NCBI RefSeq assembly: GCF_044761665.1
Contig: NZ_JBIWCW010000004.1
Coordinates: forward strand, 310,001-374,000
Direction: 5' to 3'
From: Peribacillus sp044761665
GTDB lineage: Bacteria > Bacillota > Bacilli > Bacillales > DSM-1321
DNA: 64,000 nt
Positions 8,742 through 17,861 of the stretch are shown in pieces (the stretch's first letter is position 1; each line of letters opens with the position of its first letter). The notes under the pieces are model-generated. The model had not been told where the DNA came from, searched no databases, and worked only from the letters and a program-made list of their open reading frames with translations. Both the position numbers and the translations under genes were made by a program.

Positions 8742-8757
8742 CCACTATATATTGTGT
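8742..8757. promoter_or_regulatory. Putative NrdR box upstream of nrdJ
   Basis: CCACTATATATTGTGT closely matches the ACAcTATATATtGTGT palindrome bound by NrdR, the ATP/dATP-sensing repressor of ribonucleotide reductases. A weaker copy may lie about 31 bases away around 8711-8726, the usual tandem spacing. The 388-base nrdJ-lipM gap otherwise shows a perfect small palindrome (ATGTAGTCTACAT, 8646-8658) and no gene. Confidence 0.6.
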
Positions 8758-8981
8758 TCACTTTGATTATTATTTGATTTTGTCAAACGATAAATCAATT
8801 AACTGAGTTAGCAAAAGGGAGGAAAATGTAGATTTAGAATATATTTTCGACAGATTTCAATGAATTTCAACCTTGCTTTTTGAACACCTCTTTCAAAGCC
8901 CCGACGTTAAAGGAAAAGCAAACTTGTTCACACAAATCTGAAAACACTTATTTATTATCGATTACCATTCTCCTGCTTTTT

Positions 8982-9818
8982 CTACCTCATAAAATTCCAG
9001 TCATCGCTTTCGTATTTATTTTTGGCAATGTCCTTCACTTCCCGTAATTGCTCTCCATTCAGTTCAAATGGTTCCAATTCAATCGACAGGCCTTCAGCAA
9101 ATCCTTTTTCAAAGGCTTGTTTTGCTTCGAGGATTGATATTTTTCTACCGGCAAGGTCATTGATTGCCACTGCTTTGTTCTTTAGATTATTCTTCATTTT
9201 TTCTTTTACCCGCTCATCGGAGAACTTGAATACACTAAATAACTTATCCTCATCAAGTTCAAGTAAGATGGCTCCATGTTGAAGGATAACACCTTTTTGC
9301 CTCGTTTGTGCACTGCCAGCAACTTTTTTTCCCTCAACGACTAGTTCATACCAGCTTGGAGCATCGAAACAGACTGAGGACTTTGGTGATTTCAACACCG
9401 CTTTTTCCTGTTCGGTTTCGGGCACAGAAAAATAAGCAGCCAATCCAAGATTTCTAAACCCCCTTAATATTCCTTCAGAAATAACTCGATATGCTTCTGT
9501 AACTGTATTCGGCATTCCCGGATAGGACTCTGGGACGATTACACTATAGGTTAATTCATGTTCATGCAAAACAGCCCGTCCTCCTGTGGGTCTGCGGACG
9601 AAACCTAACCCTTGCCTTTTAACTTCCGTTAGATCGATTTCAGCTTCTGCCTTTTGAAAATACCCAATTGACAATGTAGCTGGTTTCCACCCGTAAAATC
9701 GGATAATGGGTGGAATCTCTCCATTACTCTGCCAGTTTAGGAGCGCTTCATCCATTGCCATATTATAAGCAGCCGAACAATCACCTGAATCAATGAATCC
9801 CCATTTTTCTTTTGACAC
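8982..9818 (-). CDS. lipM: Octanoyl-[GcvH]:protein N-octanoyltransferase precursor step enzyme LipM (octanoyltransferase)
   Basis: Transfers octanoate from octanoyl-ACP to GcvH, the first step of protein lipoylation in Bacillus. The 278-residue length equals B. subtilis LipM. RRPTGGRAVLHEHELTYS carries the substrate-binding loop, SVCFDAPSWYE the catalytic cysteine (near residue 150) and GKKVAGSAQ the conserved lysine. GTG start at 9818 (an overlapping GTG lies two bases upstream, out of frame) with AGAGGGG as ribosome site. Functionally linked to the glycine cleavage genes nearby, which need lipoylated GcvH. Transcribed as a single gene divergent from yqhL. Confidence 0.95.
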   Translation of the reverse strand: MSKEKWGFIDSGDCSAAYNMAMDEALLNWQSNGEIPPIIRFYGWKPATLSIGYFQKAEAEIDLTEVKRQGLGFVRRPTGGRAVLHEHELTYSVIVPESYPGMPNTVTEAYRVISEGILRGFRNLGLAAYFSVPETEQEKAVLKSPKSSVCFDAPSWYELVVEGKKVAGSAQTRQKGVILQHGAILLELDEDKLFSVFKFSDERVKEKMKNNLKNKAVAINDLAGRKISILEAKQAFEKGFAEGLSIELEPFELNGEQLREVKDIAKNKYESDDWNFMR

Positions 9819-9944
9819 ACTTACCCCTCTTTTCCCGTAGGCTCAATAGACCCTCTAATAAAAACTCACAAGTAGTAGTTTACCAGAGTTTTGTACGCTG
9901 AAAAAGAAAGGAAGAAAAGCCTGAAATATTTATGAAAATTTTTT

Positions 9945-9973
9945 TTGATTATTGGTGAAACCAATTATATAAT
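9945..9973 (+). promoter_or_regulatory. yqhL promoter with an internal palindrome
   Basis: TTGATT (9945-9950), 17 bases, TATAAT (9968-9973): an excellent sigma-A promoter. The spacer is almost entirely a perfect inverted repeat ATTGGT-GAA-ACCAAT (9951-9965), the position expected of a repressor operator. Confidence 0.7.
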
Positions 9974-10016
9974 AGACATTGTCTGTATTCGTTTAGGTAG
10001 AAGGGAGTTTTTATGT

Positions 10017-10400
10017 TTGGAGATTTTATATACACTAATCATCATCATAGTAGCCATCGTTGCATATTCACTTTTTAATTGGTTCCGTCAACGTAAAATC
10101 GTTAAAACCTTAACACAGGAAGAATTTATTGCTAACTACAGAAAAGTGCAATTAATCGACGTTCGGGAACCCAATGATTTTGATAATGGTCATATCTTAG
10201 GCGCAAGAAATATCCCTATGACACAAATGAAGACCCGCTTGGTCGAAATTAGAAAGGACAAGCCAGTATACTTGTACGCTCAAAGTGAGATCATTAGCGG
10301 AAGAGCTGCAGCCATGCTATACAAAAAAGGCTATAGAGAGCTTTTCCATCTAAAAGGCGGTTTCAAAATGTGGACTGGTAAGATCAAGGCGAAGAAATAA
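10017..10400 (+). CDS. yqhL: Membrane-anchored rhodanese-like protein YqhL
   Basis: About 127 residues: one N-terminal membrane helix (about residues 3-20, very rich in Ile and Val) and a single rhodanese fold (QLIDVREPNDFDNGHI, then GARNIP). At the place of the active-site loop it reads YLYAQSEIISGRAA, with no cysteine, so it cannot be a classical sulfurtransferase; from memory the B. subtilis homologue also lacks it. I choose the TTG at 10017, nine bases after AAGGGAG; the ATG at 10013 is out of frame. It has its own promoter and shares a terminator with gcvPB. Confidence 0.88.
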   Translation: MEILYTLIIIIVAIVAYSLFNWFRQRKIVKTLTQEEFIANYRKVQLIDVREPNDFDNGHILGARNIPMTQMKTRLVEIRKDKPVYLYAQSEIISGRAAAMLYKKGYRELFHLKGGFKMWTGKIKAKK

Positions 10401-10507
10401 GTGCATTTTGTGAACGTATCATATCTGTTCGGTATGGGAATGAGAAGCATGGTGATCAATTAAGCGTCTTATTCCACGCGATACATATGAATGTCCAAAC
10501 GAAAAAG

Positions 10508-10535
10508 TCCCCGCCAAATGGCAGGGATTTTTTTT
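10508..10535. terminator. Terminator between yqhL and gcvPB
   Basis: TCCC-GCCA stem pairing with TGGC-GGGA, followed by eight Ts on the plus strand and with A-rich sequence on the other side. Serves yqhL and probably also the gcv operon. Confidence 0.8.
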
Positions 10536-10545
10536 ATAGGGATCG

Positions 10546-12003
10546 TCACCCTTGATAACGAAGAATCGGTTTCCTGGCAGCCAATGTTTCATCCAGGCGT
10601 TTAATAACCGTTGTATGAGGCGCCTCCTGAACGATTTCAGGGGTTTCTTCAGCTTCCTTGGCTATTTGTATCATTGCATCAATAAAAGCGTCCAACGTTT
10701 CCTTAGACTCCGTTTCAGTCGGTTCGATCATCATTCCCTCTTCCACATTCAACGGAAAGTAAATGGTTGGTGGGTGATACCCAAAATCCAGTAACCGTTT
10801 GGCGATATCCAATGTGCGAACACCCAACAGCTTTTGCCTGCGTCCACTCAGTACAAATTCATGCTTACAATGACGGTCATACGGCAAATCGAAATAAGGC
10901 TCCAACCTCCGCATCATATAATTTGCATTGATGACTGCATTCTCCGTAACGGCCTTAAGGCCATCCGGTCCCATTGACCTTATATACGTATAAGCCCTCA
11001 CATTGATGCCGAAGTTTCCATAAAAGGGTTTGACCCTTCCAATGGATTGCGGGCGGTCATAATCAAGAACATATTGATCGCCCTCTTGAACCACAAGCGG
11101 TTTAGGCAAATAGGGAATCAGATCCGCCTTTACCCCTACCGGACCGGATCCCGGTCCTCCGCCTCCATGAGGGCCAGTGAATGTTTTATGGAGATTTAAA
11201 TGAACTACGTCAAATCCCATATCTCCTGGTCTGACTTTGGATAGAACGGCATTCAGGTTAGCTCCATCATAATATAATTTTCCACCAGCCTCATGAACAA
11301 GCTGTGCCATTTCAAGAATATTCTCTTCGAATAAGCCTAACGTATTCGGATTTGTCAACATTAACGCTGCCGTATCCGGTCCCAAGACTCGCTTCAAGTC
11401 TTCAAGGTCCACGAGCCCGAATTCATTGGATTTCACGGTTATTGTTTCCAGCCCGGCAACCGTGGCCGATGCCGGATTCGTTCCATGAGCCGAGTCGGGA
11501 ACGATGACTTTCGTCCGATTAAAATCCCCATTCGCTTCATGGAAAGCCCTTATCATCATTAGACCCGTCCATTCACCATGGGCACCCGCAGCGGGTTGTA
11601 AAGTCACTTGGTCCATTCCGGTAATTTCAATTAAATGTTCCTGCAGATCGAATAATAACCCAAGAGCACCTTGAACGGTCGATGGATCTTGGTAGGGATG
11701 GATATGGGAAAAACCATTAAACCGTGCTACATTTTCATTAATTTTCGGATTATACTTCATCGTGCAGGAACCGAGCGGATAGAACCCAGAGTCCACACCA
11801 TGATTCCGCTTTGATAGAGCGGTATAATGACGCATGATATCCAGCTCTGAAACTTCCGGGAGCTCAGCTTCTTCTTCACGTATATAATCGGCCGGAATGA
11901 TTTCCTCAAGTGGAACGCTCGCTACATCCATTTCCGGAAGGCTATATCCGATTCGACCGGATGTACTGATTTCAAAAATGAGTGATTGGTCTTGGTTATT
12001 CAT
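10546..12003 (-). CDS. gcvPB: Glycine dehydrogenase (decarboxylating) subunit 2
   Basis: PLP-binding subunit of the P protein of the glycine cleavage system, which decarboxylates glycine and loads the aminomethyl group on lipoylated GcvH. 485 residues. The PLP lysine lies in HLNLHKTFTGPHGGGGPG (about residue 265), and DSAHGTNPASA and the HTLDIAKRLLDFG-like C-terminal region are intact (here RTLDIAKRLLDFG). Its ATG overlaps the gcvPA stop in ATGA, so the two halves of the P protein are translationally coupled. Last gene of the riboswitch-controlled operon. Confidence 0.97.
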   Translation of the reverse strand: MNNQDQSLIFEISTSGRIGYSLPEMDVASVPLEEIIPADYIREEEAELPEVSELDIMRHYTALSKRNHGVDSGFYPLGSCTMKYNPKINENVARFNGFSHIHPYQDPSTVQGALGLLFDLQEHLIEITGMDQVTLQPAAGAHGEWTGLMMIRAFHEANGDFNRTKVIVPDSAHGTNPASATVAGLETITVKSNEFGLVDLEDLKRVLGPDTAALMLTNPNTLGLFEENILEMAQLVHEAGGKLYYDGANLNAVLSKVRPGDMGFDVVHLNLHKTFTGPHGGGGPGSGPVGVKADLIPYLPKPLVVQEGDQYVLDYDRPQSIGRVKPFYGNFGINVRAYTYIRSMGPDGLKAVTENAVINANYMMRRLEPYFDLPYDRHCKHEFVLSGRRQKLLGVRTLDIAKRLLDFGYHPPTIYFPLNVEEGMMIEPTETESKETLDAFIDAMIQIAKEAEETPEIVQEAPHTTVIKRLDETLAARKPILRYQG

Positions 12004-13343
12004 AGTTGATCCCCCAGTTCCTGCGCAAATTCATCGATTTCTTCTTTTGTTCTAAGTTCTGTAACCGCCACTAACATATGATTTAGCAACTCTGGATAAG
12101 CCGATCCTAAATCAAAGCCGCCAATCATTCCTTTTTCAAAGAGGTTTTTATTGACATCTTTGAAAGGAAGGGAAAGCTTAATGACAAATTCATTAAAGGA
12201 GGGTCCTTCAAATACAACTTCTATTCCTTGTTCCTGTAGCGCTTTTTTTGCATAATGGGCTTTTTGAATATTTTGTACGGCCATTTCTTTGACGCCCTTT
12301 TTCCCTAGTGCCGTCATCGCTACAGAGGCTGCTAATGCATTCAATGCCTGATTGGAACATATATTGGATGTCGCCTTGTCACGACGTATATGTTGCTCAC
12401 GTGCTTGAAGCGTCAGTACAAATCCCCGTTTTCCATCTTCATCCACCGTCTGTCCGACTAGACGGCCCGGGACTTTACGAAGCAATTTCTTCGTGACCGC
12501 AAAATATCCGCAATGAGGCCCACCAAAAGCGGCCGGAATGCCGAATGGCTGGGCATCACCTGTCACGATATCAGCACCGAGTTTGCCTGGTGGGGTCAAA
12601 GCACCAAGTGCAAGTGGATTGCTGGACACGATGAACATGGACTTTACATTATGTATGAGCTCTTCCATCTCCTTCAACGGTTCGATGCGGCCGAAGAAGT
12701 TCGGGTACTGTATAATCACTCCTGCAATATCATCCATAGCCAGATCCTTTAAAGCAGCCAAGTCCGTGACACCATTTGTATGAGGGATCTCGATGACCTC
12801 AACACGTTGACCTTTGGCATATGTTTTCACTACTTCTCTTGATTCTGGATGTACCGTCGCTGATATGAGAATTTTTTTCCGGCGTGTTTGACCGGCGGCA
12901 AGCATGGCTGCTTCAGCTAATGCTGTTCCGCCGTCATACATCGAGGAGTTGGCAACATCCATTCCCGTCAATTCACTGATCATCGTTTGATATTCAAAAA
13001 TGGCCTGAAGCTCCCCTTGAGAAATTTCCGGCTGATAAGGGGTATAGGCCGTATAAAATTCCGAACGGGATAGGACGTGATCGACAATGACAGGTGAATA
13101 ATGGTCATACACACCCGCCCCAAGGAAGGATGCATAGTTTTTAAGATCCGCATTTCGGGATGCTAGTTTCGATAATTCTTTCATTAAAGCTGGTTCCGAT
13201 TTGGCTGGTTTTATGTCATATTCACCTTGAAAGCGAACATTTTCCGGTATATCACTGAAAAGGTCATCTACAGCATTGACTCCTATAACTTCCAACATCT
13301 CCTGTTTATCCTGCTCTGTCATCGGTAAGTAACGATGTTTCAT
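12000..13343 (-). CDS. gcvPA: Glycine dehydrogenase (decarboxylating) subunit 1
   Basis: Non-PLP half of the split P protein. From the ATG at 13343 the protein is 447 residues and begins MKHRYLPMTEQDK as in B. subtilis; an ATG at 13355 would add four residues but sits directly against the GAAGGGA ribosome site. Conserved segments include FLGAGVYDHY, SRSEFYTAYTPYQPE, NSSMYDGGTALAEA and CSNQALNALAA. Six nucleotide-level neighbours separate it from gcvT upstream, and it overlaps gcvPB by four bases. Confidence 0.96.
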   Translation of the reverse strand: MKHRYLPMTEQDKQEMLEVIGVNAVDDLFSDIPENVRFQGEYDIKPAKSEPALMKELSKLASRNADLKNYASFLGAGVYDHYSPVIVDHVLSRSEFYTAYTPYQPEISQGELQAIFEYQTMISELTGMDVANSSMYDGGTALAEAAMLAAGQTRRKKILISATVHPESREVVKTYAKGQRVEVIEIPHTNGVTDLAALKDLAMDDIAGVIIQYPNFFGRIEPLKEMEELIHNVKSMFIVSSNPLALGALTPPGKLGADIVTGDAQPFGIPAAFGGPHCGYFAVTKKLLRKVPGRLVGQTVDEDGKRGFVLTLQAREQHIRRDKATSNICSNQALNALAASVAMTALGKKGVKEMAVQNIQKAHYAKKALQEQGIEVVFEGPSFNEFVIKLSLPFKDVNKNLFEKGMIGGFDLGSAYPELLNHMLVAVTELRTKEEIDEFAQELGDQL

Positions 13344-13361
13344 CTTATGGACCATTCCCTT

Positions 13362-14468
13362 CTACTTTCCTCTTTTTTTATAAAAAGGCGTTTGGATAAT
13401 AATAGCTTTCACTCTTTTTGAACGTATTTCGACTTCGACTTCGGTGCCAAGATCTGAATGATTCTTATCGATAAGCACCAATCCTACATTTTTTTTCAAT
13501 GTTGGCGACTGAGTCCCTGTCGTCACTTCCCCAATGACTTTGTCCCCGCTGTATACTTTATAGCCATGCCGTGGTATGCCACGTTCGATCATCTCGAGTC
13601 CGACAAGCTTACGTGTTGCCCCTTTATCCTTTTGTTCAAGAAGCACAGATTTCCCAAAAAAGTCTGATTCCTTCTCCGTTTTAACAGCAAAGCCAATACC
13701 GGCTTCAATAGGAGTGATATCCGGTGAAAGTTCCTGCCCATATAACGGTAGTTTTGCTTCAAACCGGAGGGTATCACGGGCCCCCAATCCAATCGGTTGT
13801 ATTCCTTCTTCTTTACCAGCTTCCAAAATTGCTCTCCAAAGGGCAGGACCATCTTCACTCCGGCAGTATATCTCGAACCCATCTTCACCCGTATATCCTG
13901 TACGTGAAACCATCGTGGATATATTATGAATATGGACGTCTTCTTTAAATTTAAAAAAGCCAATCGTGCTCAAATCAGTTTGGTCGGTAATCTTCTGCAA
14001 TACTTTCTCCGCTTGAGGACCTTGCAGAGCGAGTTGCGCATAATCGTTTGAAACATCATGAATCTTGACACCATCCATACCATTAGCCTGAAGCCAATTA
14101 AAGTCTTTTTCGATATTGGCTGCATTGACCACGAGCAGATAGTCGTCTTCCGCTTTTTGATAGACGATAAGATCGTCAACCGTCCCTCCATTTTCATAAC
14201 ACATGGCCGTGTATAATGCTCCCCCCTGTTTCAGCTTGGATACATCATTTGTCAGCATCTTTTGTAAAAAGACAAGGCTCTCAGTACCTTTCACCTCAAT
14301 CTCTCCCATATGCGATACATCGAATAAGCCCGCTTTTGTGCGTACAGCCTCGTGTTCATCTTTAATGCCCGAAAACTGCACAGGAAGCTCCCAACCACCA
14401 AAATCTATCGTTTTCCCACCGTTTTCACTATAAACCTCGAATAATGGCGTTCTTTTCAAAGTGCTCAA
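13362..14468 (-). CDS. gcvT: Aminomethyltransferase (T protein)
   Basis: Moves the one-carbon unit from aminomethyl-lipoyl-GcvH to tetrahydrofolate, giving methylene-THF and ammonia. I place the start at TTG 14468, seven bases after GGAGG, giving 368 residues; a further upstream frame to 14510 runs through the ribosome site itself. Motifs include DVSHMGEIEV, ARDTLRFEAKLPLYGQEL and IPRHGYKV. First gene of gcvT-gcvPA-gcvPB, preceded by a tandem glycine riboswitch, so expression should rise with glycine. Confidence 0.96.
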   Translation of the reverse strand: MSTLKRTPLFEVYSENGGKTIDFGGWELPVQFSGIKDEHEAVRTKAGLFDVSHMGEIEVKGTESLVFLQKMLTNDVSKLKQGGALYTAMCYENGGTVDDLIVYQKAEDDYLLVVNAANIEKDFNWLQANGMDGVKIHDVSNDYAQLALQGPQAEKVLQKITDQTDLSTIGFFKFKEDVHIHNISTMVSRTGYTGEDGFEIYCRSEDGPALWRAILEAGKEEGIQPIGLGARDTLRFEAKLPLYGQELSPDITPIEAGIGFAVKTEKESDFFGKSVLLEQKDKGATRKLVGLEMIERGIPRHGYKVYSGDKVIGEVTTGTQSPTLKKNVGLVLIDKNHSDLGTEVEVEIRSKRVKAIIIQTPFYKKRGK

Positions 14469-14552
14469 AAAATGACCTCCCTCTATTTTTTTGTTGTTTC
14501 CCTTTATCACTAAATGTTTTCCTTAGAATCCATTAATCATGGAAAAGGACAC

Positions 14553-14593
14553 AAAAAAGGACAGAGAAAGCCAAATTGGCTTTTTCTCTGTCC
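14553..14593 (-). terminator. Expression-platform terminator of the gcvT riboswitch
   Basis: GGACAGAGAAA pairs with TTTCTCTGTCC around a short AAGCC/GGC inner stem, followed by TTTTTT on the minus strand. The left arm also overlaps the end of the second glycine aptamer, so ligand binding can prevent the hairpin. Confidence 0.9.
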
Positions 14594-14762
14594 TGAAACC
14601 TGAAAGTTTACCTATATAATAGGTTTTCCCCTTTGGTGGCCATCATTAAGTAGTTTGGCGCTCTCCAGAGTCGCGTCCGATAAGAGTTCATTTGCCTGAG
14701 AGATTCACTGCTAAGCTTGCTCCTTCGGCGCTACATCTATAGATATGTAGTCTCTCCCCTTA
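14594..14762 (-). ncRNA. Tandem glycine riboswitch
   Basis: On the minus strand the conserved glycine aptamer elements occur in order: GGGGAGAGAC, GCGCCGAAGGAGCAA, AATCTCTCAGGCAAA, then GACGC-ACTCTGGAGAG, and the second aptamer's CACCAAAGGGG and AAACTTTCAGG, ending in GGACAGAG. Order and wording match the two-aptamer B. subtilis gcvT switch. It is an ON switch: glycine binding disrupts the terminator just downstream. Confidence 0.95.
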
Positions 14763-15085
14763 CCATCACCCGCTTATTATTGTAAATGATTGAAAGAATT
14801 AGCGATTCCCACACTGACCGTTTTCAACTATCTAGAAAGTAATGCAATATCTGTGCTTTGTTAATCTTGGGATAAAGCATGTGCAGAATGCTAATACTAT
14901 GCATACTAAGATTTATAAACTCATTCTTATATTTCAATACTATTGCAATTTTCTAAATATATTTACATCCTACCTTAAGATACTTTTCTCTGCAATAACT
15001 TTCGTAGAGAAAAATTCATTACTTTATAAAAAACATCGATCCAACTACAAATAAGAAAATTACGTGTAAGAAGGAGTAAGTACCA

Positions 15086-16774
15086 ATGAAAATTAATATA
15101 TCCTTCAGTTCTGATTGGAATGATGAATTGCTTCAAAAGATGGAAAATGACGGACCCTGGGGAAATTGGGATCTTTACAAATTGGCGGTCCAAATGGAAG
15201 AGAACCTGATCATTCCTGATTTCGAAGGTCTACAAGCCCCCAAACATCTTCCACAACTCACGCCGCTTCCCCATCAATTAGAAGCTGCGCGACAGGTGGT
15301 TGAAGATATGAACGGCAAAGCCATTTTGGCTGATGAAGTCGGTCTCGGTAAGACGATTGAAGCAGGATTGATTTTAAAAGAATATATGATTCGCGGTCTT
15401 GTCAAGAAAGTTTTGATCCTTGTGCCCGCATCACTTGTCACCCAATGGGCTTTCGAATTGAATACCAAATTTCATATTCCCGCGGTCGTGCAAAGGAAAA
15501 GTTATGTGTGGGAATCATGTGATATCGTTATTTCGTCCATCGATACAGCTAAACGAGCCCCCCATCGGGATATCATTTCCAATCTAGAATATGACTTTAT
15601 CATTATTGATGAAGCTCATAAACTTAAAAATAATAAAACGAAGAATTATGAATTCGTTCAGAACCTGAAAAAGAAATTTTGTTTATTACTGACTGCAACA
15701 CCGATTCAAAATAAAGTCGAAGAAATCTTTAACCTCGTTTCTTTATTAAAACCTGGACACTTAGGGAATGCCACACTCTTTTCTGAGAAATATAAAGGGA
15801 AAGGTCGGAACATTCTAGAAGATGAGCATTTAAAGGATCTTGTCAATACGGTCATGATAAGGAATCGCCGTGCCGATACAGGGATAGAATGGACAAAACG
15901 GAATGTCGAAACGATCATCATTGAATTTTCACCGACAGAGCAAGCCTTGTACGATGCCGTAACTAAGTTTAAACCGATGTCAGAAGGTACGAAGGGAAGC
16001 GCCTTTTCGTCACTCACCCTCCAAAGGGAAGCATGCAGTAGCAGAGAAGCAGTTTATTATACATTGAAAAACATGAAGGAAAAATATAAAGAACCGACCG
16101 CTGACTTTGAAGCAAAGTTAGATGGACTTTTTGAGAAAGTGAATCTAACCGAACAAAATTCAAAGGCAGAGAAAGCTTTGGAACTTATAAAAAAAATTGA
16201 TGACAAGGTAATCATTTTCACCGAATACCGGGCTACCCAACTTTATCTTCAATGGTATTTACAGAAACACGGCATTTCTTCCGTACCCTTCCGCGGTGGA
16301 TTTAAGCGTGGGAAAAAAGATTGGATGAAGGAACTCTTTCAAAAGAAAACCCAAGTATTAATTGCCACCGAGGCTGGTGGGGAAGGAATCAACTTGCAAT
16401 TCTGCCACCATTTGATCAATTTCGATCTACCTTGGAATCCAATGAGGTTAGAACAAAGGATTGGACGGATTCATCGGCTAGGCCAAGAGGAAGACGTCAT
16501 GATCTATAACTTTGCAACGAAGAATACTGTGGAAGAACATATATTGAAATTGCTGTATGAGAAAATCCATTTGTTTGAAAAGGTGATCGGAGAATTGGAT
16601 GACATCTTAACAAAATTGGATATTAACAATATCGAGGAATATTTAATTGATGTTGTCGGGGAATCCAAAACGGAAGGCGAAATGAAAATAAAAATGGATA
16701 ATTTAACTTCCATGATTCAGTTCGCACAAGATATGAAGGATGGTGAAATTCATGCAGCAACAGGAAATTCATGA
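15086..16774 (+). CDS. yqhH: SNF2-family DEAD/DEAH helicase YqhH
   Basis: A 562-residue SNF2/HepA-like ATPase. Walker A region ADEVGLGKTIEAG (about residues 82-94), DEAH (about residue 174), TATPIQN, and the helicase C half with EAGGEGINLQFC and QRIGRIHRLGQ are all intact. RapA/HepA relatives act on RNA polymerase or on protein-DNA complexes; the role of YqhH is not established. The ATG at 15086 has AAGGAG nine bases upstream. It overlaps yqhG, so the two genes are an operon, convergent with yqzE-comG and divergent from gcvT. In the 14763-15085 leader I see only a weak hairpin (TTTTCTC...GAGAAAA, 14989-15018). Confidence 0.92.
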   Translation: MKINISFSSDWNDELLQKMENDGPWGNWDLYKLAVQMEENLIIPDFEGLQAPKHLPQLTPLPHQLEAARQVVEDMNGKAILADEVGLGKTIEAGLILKEYMIRGLVKKVLILVPASLVTQWAFELNTKFHIPAVVQRKSYVWESCDIVISSIDTAKRAPHRDIISNLEYDFIIIDEAHKLKNNKTKNYEFVQNLKKKFCLLLTATPIQNKVEEIFNLVSLLKPGHLGNATLFSEKYKGKGRNILEDEHLKDLVNTVMIRNRRADTGIEWTKRNVETIIIEFSPTEQALYDAVTKFKPMSEGTKGSAFSSLTLQREACSSREAVYYTLKNMKEKYKEPTADFEAKLDGLFEKVNLTEQNSKAEKALELIKKIDDKVIIFTEYRATQLYLQWYLQKHGISSVPFRGGFKRGKKDWMKELFQKKTQVLIATEAGGEGINLQFCHHLINFDLPWNPMRLEQRIGRIHRLGQEEDVMIYNFATKNTVEEHILKLLYEKIHLFEKVIGELDDILTKLDINNIEEYLIDVVGESKTEGEMKIKMDNLTSMIQFAQDMKDGEIHAATGNS

Positions 16775-17549
16775 TTTTTTATTAACTTACTTTCAAGCCA
16801 ATGACTGTGTTGTGCTTGAAGACACCTCAGCCTATCTCACAGTTCAGTTAACGGTTGAAATGGATAAGGAACTGATGAACAGACCTTTTTATTGGCACTA
16901 TCTCGAAAAAACCGGCGGGATACCAAATCCTGGCCAACTCACTTTCATCACGCACCCCGAACTGGCACCACCTGATATGAAAGGGGAAAGAATTCACTTT
17001 GGGTCGCCACGGCTTCATCAAATTATCCAATCAACCAAAAGACTGGCAGGTTTCATTAGGCTTTTTGAGGATAGACCTCCCTTAAAGACCGGGCAAAGTC
17101 CATTGTTCCCGTGGCTAACCCAAAATGTAAAGATATCTTATCAATGTGACAGAAAAAAGGATACCTTCATGTCTATAGGGCTTAATTTAATTTCAGGGGA
17201 GATCATGGAAGGATTTCACGAACGTTTATTGCCGGTCAAAGTCACTCCTAAAATACCGGATTACTCATTTACGCTTTCGCCTTTGATCATGCCAAAAAGC
17301 GGTTTGTCCAGGCTCGATACATATATTCGTAAAAGCTTTGAGAATGATGACCATACCTGGGCAGAAGAGGCCATGGTACGTTGGCAGACCGACCTTGATT
17401 TATTGGAACATTTCTACAAGGATATGGAGGAGAAAAGTGAAAGTTATTTTACTGAAAAACAGGCATTGCAGGCCCAATATGAACCAAACATTCAGATTTC
17501 CATCATCAATGGCGGTTTGTTTTATTTATCCGACCGAACTTTAGCATAA
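16752..17549 (+). CDS. yqhG: Conserved hypothetical protein YqhG
   Basis: 265 residues from the ATG at 16752, which matches the B. subtilis start (MQQ-EIHDF); an ATG at 16740 is in frame but gives an N-terminal extension. Conserved stretches are MNRPFYWHYLEKTGGIPNP and FHERLLPVK. No membrane segment. It overlaps the helicase gene by 23 bases, and the pair is conserved in Bacillus, suggesting that YqhG works with YqhH; the activity is unknown. Confidence 0.9.
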   Translation: MQQQEIHDFLLTYFQANDCVVLEDTSAYLTVQLTVEMDKELMNRPFYWHYLEKTGGIPNPGQLTFITHPELAPPDMKGERIHFGSPRLHQIIQSTKRLAGFIRLFEDRPPLKTGQSPLFPWLTQNVKISYQCDRKKDTFMSIGLNLISGEIMEGFHERLLPVKVTPKIPDYSFTLSPLIMPKSGLSRLDTYIRKSFENDDHTWAEEAMVRWQTDLDLLEHFYKDMEEKSESYFTEKQALQAQYEPNIQISIINGGLFYLSDRTLA

Positions 17550-17562
17550 CCTTCTCCTAAGC

Positions 17563-17625
17563 AAATCAAAAAGAAAGCAGATGTCCGAACGGAAGCTCAA
17601 GACATCTGCTTTCTCTTTTTGATTT
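17563..17625. terminator. Long bidirectional terminator between yqhG and yqzE
   Basis: A stem of roughly 23 pairs with a two-base bulge: AAATCAAAAAG + AAAGCAGATGTC on the left against its complement on the right, then a T-run. The yqzE stop codon lies inside the hairpin. Confidence 0.85.
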
Positions 17626-17794
17626 TTTTAATAAACATGGATAATGCAAAAGGAACAATGCCAAACCAGTGTGAGACAGTAGGCTCTTTATCCTCTTTCC
17701 GGTGACGGCGCTTTTCTTTTCTTTCCCTCTTCGATAAATTGAAATACTGTACAATTTGCTGTGTAATATATTTGATATAAGCATTTGTCGACAT
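17597..17794 (-). CDS. yqzE: YqzE family protein
   Basis: 65 residues from the ATG at 17794, with GGGTGAT upstream. Features STNAYIKYITQQIVQYF, a very basic stretch (KRERKEKRRHRKEDKE) and a C-terminal hydrophobic segment (WFGIVPFALSMFI), so probably a small membrane-associated protein. It follows comGG in the same direction, as in B. subtilis, where it lies at the end of the comG operon. Function unknown. Confidence 0.88.
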   Translation of the reverse strand: MSTNAYIKYITQQIVQYFNLSKRERKEKRRHRKEDKEPTVSHWFGIVPFALSMFIKKIKKRKQMS

Positions 17795-17861
17795 ATACAA
17801 TCACCCATGACTAAGTATGTCCGATATATGCCTCTTTTATTCCAACCAAGCAGAAGAACGG

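Noticed and set aside
8840..8852. Additional Spo0A box (TTCGACA) upstream of nrdJ
   Set aside because: A single 7-base match in AT-rich intergenic DNA is expected by chance over a window of this size.
8594..8981. A cobalamin riboswitch upstream of nrdJ
   Set aside because: None of the B12-box or aptamer core elements can be seen; a palindrome and an NrdR-like site explain the region better.
14842..15054. A 70-codon plus-strand frame before yqhH
   Set aside because: No ribosome site, AT-rich biased composition, and no recognisable protein character.
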